Below, piece by piece: positions 1 through 8,004 of a stretch of DNA of 64,000 nucleotides. Positions within the stretch are counted from its first letter, which is position 1. Each line of letters begins with the position of its first letter. The stretch is from Lachnospiraceae bacterium. GTDB lineage: Bacteria; Bacillota; Clostridia; Lachnospirales; Lachnospiraceae. The stretch lies in the NCBI GenBank assembly GCA_024698715.1, contig JAILRA010000018.1, forward strand, positions 1 through 64,000, written 5' to 3'. A program made the position numbers and the translations under genes. The notes beneath the pieces are model-generated. The model was not told the DNA's origin. It searched no databases and was given only the letters and a program-made list of their open reading frames with translations.

Positions 1-15
1 AAGGAGGAAAAAGAA

Positions 16-1026
16 ATGGCTTTATTTGAATCATATGAAAGACGTATCCCTCAGATCGAAAAAGTTCTTGCAAGCTATGGAATTTCTTCCCTTGAAGAAG
101 CTGAAAAGATCACAAAAGATGCAGGTCTTGATGTTTACCACTTGGTAGAAAAAATTCAGCCTATTTGCTTCGAAAATGCAAAATGGGCTTACACAGTAGG
201 CGCAGCAATCGCTATTAAGAAGAATGCTCGTCGTGCAGCTGATGCTGCTGCAGCAATCGGTGAAGGTTTACAGGCTTTCTGTATTCCCGGATCAGTTGCA
301 GATACACGTAAGGTTGGTCTTGGACACGGTAACTTAGGAAAGATGCTCCTTGAAGAAGAGACAGAATGCTTTGCTTTCCTTGCAGGTCACGAATCATTCG
401 CAGCTGCAGAAGGTGCTATCGGTATCGCAGAGAAGGCTAACAAAGTTCGCCAGAAACCTCTCCGTGTTATCCTTAACGGTCTCGGAAAAGACGCTGCTCA
501 GATTATTTCAAGAATTAACGGATTTACTTTTAAAGAAACAGAGTATGATCCTTATACTAATACAGTAAAAGTAACAAATAGTATTGCTTATTCAGATGGC
601 CTTCGTGCAAAGGTTAACTGCTACGGTGCAAACGATGTTTGCGAAGGTGTTGCAATTATGCATTTAGAAGGTGTTGACGTTTCCATTACCGGTAACTCAA
701 CCAACCCTACAAGATTCCAGCATCCTGTTGCAGGTACATACAAGAAGGAATGTATTGAGCAAGGCAAGAAGTACTTCTCAGTTGCATCAGGCGGCGGCAC
801 AGGACGTACACTTCATCCCGATAACATGGCTGCAGGTCCCGCTTCCTATGGTATGACAGATACAATGGGTCGTATGCACTCAGATGCTCAGTTCGCAGGT
901 TCGTCATCAGTTCCCGCTCACGTTGAGATGATGGGTCTTATCGGTGCAGGCAACAACCCCATGGTTGGTATGACGGTTGCAGTTGCAGTTGCTGTTCAGG
1001 AAGCTGCTGACGCAGGTAAATTTTAA
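16..1026 (+). CDS. GGGtGRT family protein
   Basis: The 336-residue protein carries the glycine-rich signature SGGGTGRTLHP near residue 260, which names the GGGtGRT family of anaerobic clostridia; the biochemical function of the family is not established. The rest is alanine- and glycine-rich with further conserved-looking stretches (GLGHGNLGKML, AGHESFAAAEGA) and no signal peptide or membrane segment, so it should be cytosolic. An AAGGAGG site lies directly upstream of the ATG, at the very edge of the window, so the upstream neighbour cannot be seen. A 14-bp perfect hairpin follows the stop codon. The family call is secure; the role is unknown. Confidence 0.9.
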   Translation: MALFESYERRIPQIEKVLASYGISSLEEAEKITKDAGLDVYHLVEKIQPICFENAKWAYTVGAAIAIKKNARRAADAAAAIGEGLQAFCIPGSVADTRKVGLGHGNLGKMLLEEETECFAFLAGHESFAAAEGAIGIAEKANKVRQKPLRVILNGLGKDAAQIISRINGFTFKETEYDPYTNTVKVTNSIAYSDGLRAKVNCYGANDVCEGVAIMHLEGVDVSITGNSTNPTRFQHPVAGTYKKECIEQGKKYFSVASGGGTGRTLHPDNMAAGPASYGMTDTMGRMHSDAQFAGSSSVPAHVEMMGLIGAGNNPMVGMTVAVAVAVQEAADAGKF

Positions 1027-1046
1027 TATTTTCATTTAGAAATAAA

Positions 1047-1080
1047 TTTCAAAGGTGTCATACATTTGACACCTTTGAAA
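1047..1080 (+). terminator. hairpin after GGGtGRT gene
   Basis: A perfect 14-bp stem (TTTCAAAGGTGTCA pairing with TGACACCTTTGAAA) with a 6-nt loop lies 20 nt after the stop codon. There is no clean T-tract directly after it, so it may stabilise the mRNA 3' end as much as terminate. Confidence 0.65.
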
Positions 1081-1139
1081 AAATTTGAAATTTTATTGGT
1101 TTAAATTGATAAAATATTAATTTTTTGTTAATTAAAGTC

Positions 1140-1168
1140 TTGACTTTGATATACATACAAGTTATAGT
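1140..1168 (+). promoter_or_regulatory. promoter for small membrane protein
   Basis: TTGACT (1140-1145) and TATAGT (1163-1168) are separated by exactly 17 nt, each one base off the sigma-A consensus. It sits about 50 nt upstream of the ATG at 1218. Confidence 0.75.
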
Positions 1169-1217
1169 ATTTATAGTTGTATGGCAACACAATTTAAATT
1201 ATAGGAGGAAAATCGAA

Positions 1218-1484
1218 ATGAGTAAGAAAGTAGCTTCAATTCTTTGCTATTTAACATTCATTCCTTGGTTGATCGCATTCTTAGCATACAAGGGTGACAA
1301 GAGTGAAATGAGCAAGAATTACACCCAGGGTCTTATCTGTGCTATTCTTTACATTATCCCTGTAGGAATTACCCAGATTATTGCATCAATCTTCATGCTT
1401 ATTGCAATTATCAAGATCTTCCAGGGTGAAGAGCAGCCTGAGCTTCCCGTTATCGGTAGCATGGACTGGTTCGCAGGTAAGTAA
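1218..1484 (+). CDS. small DUF4870/Tic20-like membrane protein
   Basis: This 88-residue protein has two or three hydrophobic segments (about residues 5-22, 36-50 and 52-66) and a short acidic tail. The layout, with a conserved-looking KNYTQGL between the helices, resembles the small DUF4870/Tic20-like membrane proteins, whose bacterial role is unknown. I chose the ATG at 1218 because AGGAGG lies 8 nt upstream; an in-frame ATG at 1125 has no ribosome site and lies upstream of the promoter. The gene is monocistronic, with its own promoter and a strong terminator. Confidence 0.75.
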   Translation: MSKKVASILCYLTFIPWLIAFLAYKGDKSEMSKNYTQGLICAILYIIPVGITQIIASIFMLIAIIKIFQGEEQPELPVIGSMDWFAGK

Positions 1485-1542
1485 TTTATACATTGATTGA
1501 ATTCAAATGTAAAAAAATTTTTTTAAATTTTAATTCAGCAAC

Positions 1543-1583
1543 AAAAGAAGCATTAGAGTAACATTTAATGCTTCTTTTTTTTT
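1543..1583 (+). terminator. intrinsic terminator
   Basis: GAAGCATT (1547-1554) pairs with AATGCTTC (1567-1574), extended by A/T pairs, and is followed by nine T residues. It ends the small membrane protein transcript. Confidence 0.85.
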
Positions 1584-1596
1584 AATTCAATGCAAT

Positions 1597-1624
1597 AAAA
1601 AAACGATTGTTTCCAATCGTTTTT
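1597..1624 (-). terminator. intrinsic terminator of lipoprotein gene
   Basis: ACGATTG / CAATCGT stem with a TTTC loop. On the minus strand it is followed by a run of T, placed 8 nt after the stop codon of the leftward lipoprotein gene. Confidence 0.8.
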
Positions 1625-1631
1625 AAACTGA

Positions 1632-2075
1632 TTATCTTTCCTGAGGTTTTTTCTGAAGCACGTCGCCCATATAATTAACACATTTGATAACTTCGTTGTA
1701 ATTGGCGATGCCGTTTTTAAAATCTATATCACTGTATTCGCCGTCGAGTGCCTTATGAAAATAGTCTTCGGAAATCGAAACATATTTTGAAGCACTTTCC
1801 GAAAGGAAAACACAGTCCTGAAATTCCTTCGGGGGTTCAACATTTGCAAAATCATCAAATGAAACTCTTAATGATTCGAGGGATTCGAACATGTCCTGTA
1901 CGGATTCATCCGAATCTACATCAATGTTGTTTATCTTTGCATCCGTAGAAACGATCTTCTCGTATAAAACATTGACTTCTTTATGATAATTGTCATATTC
2001 CAGTTTGTTATAACATCCTGTAAGTGCGAATGACAGGCATAAACATCCGACACATATCAGTTTTTTGTATTTCAT
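1632..2075 (-). CDS. putative lipoprotein
   Basis: The 147-residue protein begins MKYKK followed by a hydrophobic stretch and the lipobox LTGC at about residue 20, so it should be exported and lipid-anchored. The mature part is acidic and predicted helical, with no family I recognise. An upstream TTG in the same frame lies inside the ribosome site; GGAGG sits 5 nt before the ATG at 2075, so I use that ATG. It has its own terminator and diverges from ilvB across a 137-bp gap. Confidence 0.75.
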   Translation of the reverse strand: MKYKKLICVGCLCLSFALTGCYNKLEYDNYHKEVNVLYEKIVSTDAKINNIDVDSDESVQDMFESLESLRVSFDDFANVEPPKEFQDCVFLSESASKYVSISEDYFHKALDGEYSDIDFKNGIANYNEVIKCVNYMGDVLQKKPQER

Positions 2076-2149
2076 TATATCCTCCAAAACTTAGTTATAA
2101 TCCAAAAAATAAAATACCATATATTGAGTTTTTATGCAACAAACAATTA

Positions 2150-2178
2150 TTGAAGTGGTTTTTAAATTATGATACTAT
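2150..2178 (+). promoter_or_regulatory. ilvB promoter
   Basis: TTGAAG (2150-2155) and TACTAT (2173-2178) with a 17-nt spacer, 35 nt before the ATG. I see no T-box and no leader peptide rich in branched-chain residues in the gap. Confidence 0.6.
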
Positions 2179-2212
2179 GTTTAAAGATTGGTTACTGAAC
2201 ATTGGAGGAATC

Positions 2213-3838
2213 ATGAACGGAGCTTTACTTCTCGTAAAATCACTTGAAAAAGAAAACGTAAGCGTTTTGTTCGGTTATCCCGGAATTTCCATTTGTCCTT
2301 TATTTGACAAACTGACTGAATCATCCATTCATTCGGTGCTTGTTCGTCATGAAGTAAATGCCGCGCACGAAGCTAACGGATACTACAGAAGTTCGGGGAA
2401 AGTGGGCGTTTGTGTTTCCAGTTCCGGACCCGGTGCGACCAATCTGATAACCGGAATTGCCACGGCATTTGCCGACAGCATACCTATGGTAGTTATTACA
2501 GGTCAGGTTAAAAGCGAACATATCGGTTCCGATCTTTTCCAGGAAGCCGATATAGTCGGTGCCTGCGAATCTTTCGTTAAATACAGTTATCTTGTCAAAG
2601 ATGCTTCGTTGATACCCAAGACCGTCAAAGAAGCTTTTTATATTGCAAGTACAGGACGTAAAGGACCTGTTCTTATTGATATTCCCGTTGACGTTTTACG
2701 TGACGAAGGATATGAATTCAATTATCCCGATGAAGTAAAATTAAGAACTTATAAGCCTACACTTAAAGGTCATTCCGTTCAGATAAAAAAGATCATAAAT
2801 GAATTGTCCAAGGCTTCCAAACCGATCATCATGGTTGGCGGAGGTGTTAAATTATCTGATTCCATCGAAGAAGTTCTGCAGTTTGCCAAGAAACACAATA
2901 TTCCTTTTGTTTCAACGATGATGGGGATTGGGATAGGACGGGATGATAACCCTCTTTATATAGGAATGGTTGGAAACAACGGTTCCAAATTTGCCAATAA
3001 AGCCATTAATGAAGCCGATTGTCTTATCGTAGCCGGAGCCAGAGTTGCAGACAGGGCAGTTAAACAACCCGATCTTATCACAAAAGACAAAACTCTTATT
3101 CATATAGATGTGGATCCTGCAGAGATCGGCAAGAATGCCGGTCCTAATATTCCGGTTGTCGGAGATCTGAAAGAAGTATTCATCGAGCTGAATAAGTTTG
3201 AAGAACAATTTGATTTTTCGGACTGGGTTAACAGGATAAATACATATAAGATGACCAGAGAGGGTTTGAGAGAATCAACCAATCTTTATGTCGATCCCAA
3301 GGAATTCGTTTATTCACTCACCGGACGTCTTAAAGAAGAATCCTTGATCGTAACGGATGTCGGTCAGAATCAGATCTATGCCTGTTCCAATTTTATATCT
3401 CTCGGAGCGGGATTTATCACTTCCGGCGGTTTCGGTTGCATGGGATTTTCCGTTCCTGCTGCTATAGGCGCTAAGATCGGCAATCCTGAAAAAAGGATCA
3501 TCTCTTTAAACGGTGACGGTGCTTTTCAAATGTCGATGGCTGAACTTTCTACGTTAAAGCAAGAAAATGTTGATATTAAAATAGTTATCTTTAATAACAA
3601 ATCGCTTGGAATGATCAAAGAATATCAGCATCTTAAGTACAATAATAATTATACTTTTAATGAACTTAACGGTTATCCTCATTTTGACTGTATTGCCAAA
3701 GCTTATGATATAGATTACAGGGAATGCCATTCAAACAATGAAATGGAAGACTGTATAAACTGGCTTTTATCAACGAAAGATACATGTATTCTTGAACTTA
3801 ATGTCGACAGAGATGCATTTACCTGCATGAATATATAA
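2213..3838 (+). CDS. ilvB: acetolactate synthase large subunit
   Basis: This ThDP enzyme (541 residues) condenses two pyruvates, or pyruvate and 2-oxobutyrate, in branched-chain amino-acid synthesis. Visible are the catalytic Glu47 in LVRHEVNAAHEANGYYR, the SGPGATNL stretch, and the ThDP/Mg motif GDGAFQMSMAELSTL from about residue 434, followed by NNKSLGM. It is a little shorter than the usual 560-590. The start at 2213 is set by GGAGG five nt before the ATG; the frame stays open upstream to 2024 but that part overlaps the divergent lipoprotein. A regulatory subunit gene follows, which favours the anabolic type. Confidence 0.93.
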   Translation: MNGALLLVKSLEKENVSVLFGYPGISICPLFDKLTESSIHSVLVRHEVNAAHEANGYYRSSGKVGVCVSSSGPGATNLITGIATAFADSIPMVVITGQVKSEHIGSDLFQEADIVGACESFVKYSYLVKDASLIPKTVKEAFYIASTGRKGPVLIDIPVDVLRDEGYEFNYPDEVKLRTYKPTLKGHSVQIKKIINELSKASKPIIMVGGGVKLSDSIEEVLQFAKKHNIPFVSTMMGIGIGRDDNPLYIGMVGNNGSKFANKAINEADCLIVAGARVADRAVKQPDLITKDKTLIHIDVDPAEIGKNAGPNIPVVGDLKEVFIELNKFEEQFDFSDWVNRINTYKMTREGLRESTNLYVDPKEFVYSLTGRLKEESLIVTDVGQNQIYACSNFISLGAGFITSGGFGCMGFSVPAAIGAKIGNPEKRIISLNGDGAFQMSMAELSTLKQENVDIKIVIFNNKSLGMIKEYQHLKYNNNYTFNELNGYPHFDCIAKAYDIDYRECHSNNEMEDCINWLLSTKDTCILELNVDRDAFTCMNI

Positions 3839-3896
3839 GATTTGTATACTATTTATATTTAAAAAATATGAATCATATTTGGAGTTAGATCGTTTT

Positions 3897-4373
3897 ATGA
3901 AAAGGATTTTTTCCGTTTCCGTAGAAAACAGATTTGGTGTTTTGAGCAAGGTCTCTTCATTGTTTGCAAGAAGAGGCTATAATATTGAAAGTCTGACCGT
4001 GGGCGAAACCCATGATCCGACTATTTCGAATATGACAATTGTATCCAGTGGCTCTCCTCATGATCTTGAACAGATTGAAAAACAATTGAACAAAAAGCTT
4101 GATGTTATAAAAGTCAGAACTTTCAAGGAAGAGGAATCGGTTTCGAGAGAACTTATTCTGGTCAAGATAAAATATACGGCATCCGACAGAAGTGAGATCA
4201 TTGAGATATGCCAGATAACCAAGGCTGAGATCGTTGATACTACCGACAGCAATATGATCCTTCTTTTATGTGATACACCCGACCATGTGGATAAATTTAT
4301 CGATATGCTAAAGAAATTCAGTATCATCGAGCTTTCGCGAACCGGTACGCTTGCAATGAAGAAGTGTAAGTAG
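3897..4373 (+). CDS. ilvN: acetolactate synthase small subunit
   Basis: Regulatory subunit of acetolactate synthase, 158 residues. It opens with MKRIFSVSVENRFGVLSKVSSLF, the typical beginning of an ACT domain (residues 1-75), where valine feedback is sensed in this family, followed by the C-terminal ALS small-subunit domain. A TTG 18 nt upstream also fits the frame, but the family normally starts at this ATG; GGAG lies 12 nt before it, slightly far. It lies 58 bp after ilvB with no terminator between, so co-transcription is likely. Confidence 0.92.
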   Translation: MKRIFSVSVENRFGVLSKVSSLFARRGYNIESLTVGETHDPTISNMTIVSSGSPHDLEQIEKQLNKKLDVIKVRTFKEEESVSRELILVKIKYTASDRSEIIEICQITKAEIVDTTDSNMILLLCDTPDHVDKFIDMLKKFSIIELSRTGTLAMKKCK

Positions 4374-4377
4374 ATTT

Positions 4378-4731
4378 ATGAAGAAACAAGATATTATTCT
4401 TTTGGCAGTAATCGTGATCGTTTTACTGCCTGCAGTGATCCTTCTTTTAAATACCGGCAAAGGCGGAACGGCGGTTGTCAGATCCGACGGGAATGTTATA
4501 GATACGATCAGCCTAGATAAAAACGGTACGTATTCTTATTCGAACGAACATGGATATAATATCGTGGAAATAACTGACGGGAAAGTAAGAGTTATCGAAG
4601 CGGACTGTCCCAATCAGGACTGTGTCAATAAAGGTTATATTAAAAGAAACAACGAATCGGTCATTTGTCTTCCGCACAGATTTGAAGTGACTATCAAAGC
4701 GAAGGATGACGAATACGATATAATTCGGTAG
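4378..4731 (+). CDS. NusG domain II-like membrane-anchored protein
   Basis: 117 residues with one N-terminal membrane helix (about 6-26) and an exported beta-rich domain. The pattern DCPNQDCVNKG followed by ICLPHRFEV matches the NusG-II-like (PF07009) proteins of clostridia, whose function is unknown; the two spaced cysteines are the family hallmark. Only 4 nt separate it from ilvN and 4 nt from the Gx transporter gene, a pairing commonly seen in clostridia, so the two probably act together at the membrane. Confidence 0.85.
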   Translation: MKKQDIILLAVIVIVLLPAVILLLNTGKGGTAVVRSDGNVIDTISLDKNGTYSYSNEHGYNIVEITDGKVRVIEADCPNQDCVNKGYIKRNNESVICLPHRFEVTIKAKDDEYDIIR

Positions 4732-4735
4732 ATAG

Positions 4736-5236
4736 ATGAAAAAAACTGCGAAAATCACGTTTTTGGGATTGTTTACGGCTGTTGCTCTGGTTCTTTCTTT
4801 CCTGGAAACACTAATTCCGAATCTGGTTCCGATTCCGGGATTTAAACCCGGACTTGCTAATTTTGCCGTTCTTCTGGCCCTTTATTTATTCGGGTTTAAG
4901 GAAGCGGTGATAGTGGATCTGTGCAGAATAATTCTGGCAGCACTTTTATTCGGCTCATTCTTTTCTTTATGGTACGCTTTATCAGGCGCGGCATTTGCAC
5001 TGATCATAGAAGTTATCATTAAGAATACCGATAAGTTTTCACCCATCGGTGTATCGGTATTCGGGGCGATATTCCATAATCTGGGACAGTTTCTTGTTGC
5101 CGTGTTGATAATAAAATCATTTGGAATTTTGTACTATCTGCCATTTACATTGCTTTTCTGTGTACTTTCAGGTGCTTTAAACGGATATCTTGTTCTGATA
5201 TTAAAAGACAGGCTGAAATTTTTGAAGAAAGAATAA
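4736..5236 (+). CDS. Gx transporter family membrane protein
   Basis: The 166-residue protein has four to five hydrophobic helices and the conserved IPGFKPGLANFAVLLAL stretch of PF07456. That family was first labelled heptaprenyl diphosphate synthase component I and is now usually called Gx transporter. The substrate is unknown. It is tightly coupled to the preceding NusG-II-like gene. The stop codon is followed by T-rich sequence without an obvious hairpin. Confidence 0.83.
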   Translation: MKKTAKITFLGLFTAVALVLSFLETLIPNLVPIPGFKPGLANFAVLLALYLFGFKEAVIVDLCRIILAALLFGSFFSLWYALSGAAFALIIEVIIKNTDKFSPIGVSVFGAIFHNLGQFLVAVLIIKSFGILYYLPFTLLFCVLSGALNGYLVLILKDRLKFLKKE

Positions 5237-5325
5237 ATTCCGATAGAATAAATTTTTTTTATTTTTTTTATTAAAACGATCAATTAAAAATCTGAAATGA
5301 TCAAATAAATTTATAAATTTAGTTT

Positions 5326-5825
5326 ATGAAAAAAATATATGTATTAATAATTCTTGCTTTTTCTTTCTTTTTCTTATCATGTACTTCAGCGCAAGAGAGT
5401 GAAGTATTTGTTCCGATAGAAAAACCGGAAAAAAAAAGATTTTATATTTTGACAATGTTTTTTCTTCCTTTGAATATCCGGGAAGATCTGTTAATGAAAT
5501 ATATAATGATAAGTATATAAATGAAAACGGTTTTATTCCTTTTGAAGGAATGTTCATCAGTGCTCCGGTGGCAGGAGAGATACATTTTGATGAATCAAAA
5601 GATGAACCTGTGATCGAATATGTTACTTTTACGATATATGAAAATGATCTGTCGCAGGACGACTGCCAGGCTTATTTATATAATACTTATGGTGCACTTA
5701 TTGCAGAAGGGACTGATGCGGGCGAAGACGGACAGATTTACTGGCGAAGATATTTTACGGGCAGTAAACTTCTTAAATACTCAAAAAGGGCTAAAGACGA
5801 TTTTTATACGATTACGGTTGAATAA
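5326..5825 (+). pseudogene. lipoprotein gene split by a frameshift at an A9 run
   Basis: The first frame encodes a signal peptide with lipobox FLSC (Cys at about residue 19) and continues to a run of nine A at 5429-5437, after which it leaves frame and stops at 5520. From just after the run, the -1 frame is open and protein-like (ILYFDNVFSSFEYPGRSVNE, then NENGFIPFEGMFISAPVAG) to a stop at 5825. Joined, they give one lipoprotein of about 166 residues. The slip could be a sequencing error, a phase-variable tract, transcriptional slippage or -1 ribosomal frameshifting. I do not recognise the family. No clear ribosome site precedes the ATG. Confidence 0.7.
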
Positions 5826-5839
5826 ATAAAATATGGTAA

Positions 5840-6433
5840 ATGAACATGTATGGTTTTATTAAAGGAACAATTGATTTTATAAAAAACAATCAGGTATGCA
5901 TCGATACCGGTAATGTCGGTTATCTCGTGAATATCTCCGAAAAAACATATAACGAATTACTCGGAGAAACAGATGAAATTAAGTTATATACGTATACTTC
6001 CGTTAAAGAGGATGATATTTCTTTATATGGATTTTTAACTATCGAAGAACTTGATTTTTATAAGCTTCTTATCGGAGTTAATTCAATCGGTCCGAAGCTT
6101 GGCATGAGCGTACTTTCGTATTTTACAATCAGCGAACTGGTCACTTATATCGTAAATAAAGATGCCAAGGCAATTTCAAAAACTCCCGGACTCGGACCAA
6201 AATCGGCTGAAAAGATCATCATCGATCTTAAGGACAGAGTATCTTCATTTGCTGTTGATTCGGTTGAATATGTACCTTCCAATGAAGAAGATGAGACATT
6301 AAACGAATGTGTTGATGCGCTTATTTCTCTTGGGTTTAAGAAAAAAGATGCTATATCTGCAGTCAGAAAAGTAAAAGATTATACTGATCTTTCGGATCTG
6401 CTTTCCAAAGCTCTTGTATTTTTTGACAACTGA
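5840..6433 (+). CDS. ruvA: Holliday junction branch migration protein RuvA
   Basis: RuvA tetramers bind Holliday junctions and load the RuvB motor. The protein (197 residues) opens with YGFIKGTIDF typical of the N-terminal OB fold, has the helix-hairpin-helix stretch TPGLGPKSAEKIIIDLKD around residues 113-130, and ends in the small domain III that contacts RuvB. A second ATG at 5846 would give the more usual MYGFIKG start; neither has a good ribosome site. ruvB follows after 50 bp. A GAACATGTATG half-match to a LexA box overlaps the start codon, too weak to call. Confidence 0.95.
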   Translation: MNMYGFIKGTIDFIKNNQVCIDTGNVGYLVNISEKTYNELLGETDEIKLYTYTSVKEDDISLYGFLTIEELDFYKLLIGVNSIGPKLGMSVLSYFTISELVTYIVNKDAKAISKTPGLGPKSAEKIIIDLKDRVSSFAVDSVEYVPSNEEDETLNECVDALISLGFKKKDAISAVRKVKDYTDLSDLLSKALVFFDN

Positions 6434-6483
6434 TTTTTTGATGATAAATTCATTAAACGTTATAAATCATTCAGGTATTTAAA

Positions 6484-7476
6484 ATGAGCAGAACAATAGA
6501 AACCAAACTTACAAAAGAAGATGTTTTGATAGAAAAAGGTTTAAGACCTGCCAAACTCAGCGATTATCTCGGTCAGGAAAAGATAAAGACTGCTGTCGGG
6601 ATTTCCATCAAGGCTTCAAAACTAAGAAATGAGCCTTTGGATCATATTTTATTGTACGGACCTCCCGGACTTGGGAAAACAACTCTGGCCCAGATCCTTG
6701 CCAATGAAATGGGTGTAAATATAAAGATTTCATCGGGACCGGCAATTGAAAAGCCCGGAGATATTGCTGCAATCCTTAATGGACTTAAACCCGGAGATAT
6801 TCTTTTTATAGATGAGATCCACAGGCTGAACAGGGTTGTTGAAGAAGTTCTTTACTCAGCAATGGAAGATTTTTGCATAGATATCATGATCGGTAAAGGT
6901 CCCGCGGCAAAGAGTGTCAGGATGAAACTGCCGAAATTCACTCTTATCGGTGCTACAACAAGAGTCGGAATGCTTACTGCGCCGCTGAGAGACAGATTCG
7001 GAGAAATTCATAAACTTGAGTATTATTCGATAGAAGAATTATCCAATATAGTTATCAAATCCGCTGTAAGGCTCGATACTTCACTTGACATGGAATCGGC
7101 CAATGAACTTGCAAGAAGATCCAGAGGAACGCCTCGTATTGCGAACAGACTTTTAAAAAGAGTCAGGGATTACGCCCTTGTTGCAAATAACGGGATAATC
7201 ACCAAGCAGATAACCGATGAATCACTTGATATGCTTGATATCGATAAATACGGACTTGATGCTACCGACCGAAAATATCTTGAAACCATCATTGAAAGAT
7301 TCAAAGGCGGTCCCGTCGGCGTTGAAACGCTGGCAGCTTCATTATCCGAAGAAACCGATACGATAGAAGATGTATACGAACCTTATCTTTTACAGCTCGG
7401 ATTCATCCAGAGAACACCCAAAGGAAGGGTTGCCACGGACGTTTCTTATGCGCATTTGGGGCTTGAAAAGGACTGA
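6484..7476 (+). CDS. ruvB: Holliday junction DNA helicase RuvB
   Basis: Hexameric AAA+ motor that pulls DNA through the RuvA-bound junction. The 330-residue protein has Walker [10 protein letters not shown] (59-67), Walker B with DEIH (110-113), the sensor/arginine-finger region [18 protein letters not shown], and the C-terminal winged-helix domain with [13 protein letters not shown]. The length is normal. It follows ruvA in the standard order. Confidence 0.97.
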   Translation: MSRTIETKLTKEDVLIEKGLRPAKLSDYLGQEKIKTAVGISIKASKLRNEPLDHILLYGPPGLGKTTLAQILANEMGVNIKISSGPAIEKPGDIAAILNGLKPGDILFIDEIHRLNRVVEEVLYSAMEDFCIDIMIGKGPAAKSVRMKLPKFTLIGATTRVGMLTAPLRDRFGEIHKLEYYSIEELSNIVIKSAVRLDTSLDMESANELARRSRGTPRIANRLLKRVRDYALVANNGIITKQITDESLDMLDIDKYGLDATDRKYLETIIERFKGGPVGVETLAASLSEETDTIEDVYEPYLLQLGFIQRTPKGRVATDVSYAHLGLEKD

Positions 7477-7564
7477 TTATTTTTGTATACTAAATTTTGG
7501 TTGATTTATCTTAATTTTCAGCTTTTCTTTAAAGAATCTATATTTTAATTGGGGTATAAACAAT

Positions 7565-7942
7565 ATGACCGGTAAAAGTGAAATTGAAGTTATAATCGGG
7601 GGAAAAGTTTACTACATTTCAGGATACGAATCAGAAGAATATCTTCAGAAAGTTGCTTCATACATTAATTCCAAAATAAGTGATTTTGAAGGCGAAGACG
7701 CTTATAAAAGATTAAACGGTCAGTATCAGAATTTATTGCTTCTTCTCAATATGGCAGACGATTATTTTAAAGCCAAGAATAAGATAGCTCTTCTGGAAGA
7801 AGAAGTTAAATCCAAAGACGATGATCTTTGTAATATAAAGCATGAACTTATTTCCACTCAGATAAAGCTTGATAATGCCAAAAACGAGATCAACGAAAAA
7901 GACCTGACGATCGCCAGAATGGAAGGTCAGGCAGGAAAATGA
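7565..7942 (+). CDS. zapA: cell division protein ZapA
   Basis: The 125-residue protein begins with the ZapA head domain (EVIIGGKVYYISGYESEEYLQKVASYINSK) and ends in a long coiled coil (about 75-122, KNKIALLEEEVKSKDDDL). ZapA binds FtsZ filaments and bundles them at the division ring. It stands alone between ruvB and the U32 gene and has a clear terminator behind it. Confidence 0.88.
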   Translation: MTGKSEIEVIIGGKVYYISGYESEEYLQKVASYINSKISDFEGEDAYKRLNGQYQNLLLLLNMADDYFKAKNKIALLEEEVKSKDDDLCNIKHELISTQIKLDNAKNEINEKDLTIARMEGQAGK

Positions 7943-7949
7943 TCAATTA

Positions 7950-7978
7950 AACTGTATGATGATATCATACAGTTTTTT
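7950..7978 (+). terminator. intrinsic terminator after zapA
   Basis: AACTGTATGAT (7950-7960) and ATCATACAGTT (7964-7974) form a perfect 11-bp stem with a 3-nt loop and a T-tract. Confidence 0.85.
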
Positions 7979-8004
7979 ATAATTGATGGATTGAAGGAAA
8001 AATA

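Noticed and set aside
2024-2212. In-frame upstream extension of ilvB
   Set aside because: It overlaps the divergent lipoprotein gene, and a clear GGAGG site and promoter place the start at 2213.
5835-5851. LexA box at ruvA
   Set aside because: Only a half-site (GAACAT) matches; the second half is poor, so SOS control of ruvAB is not supported.
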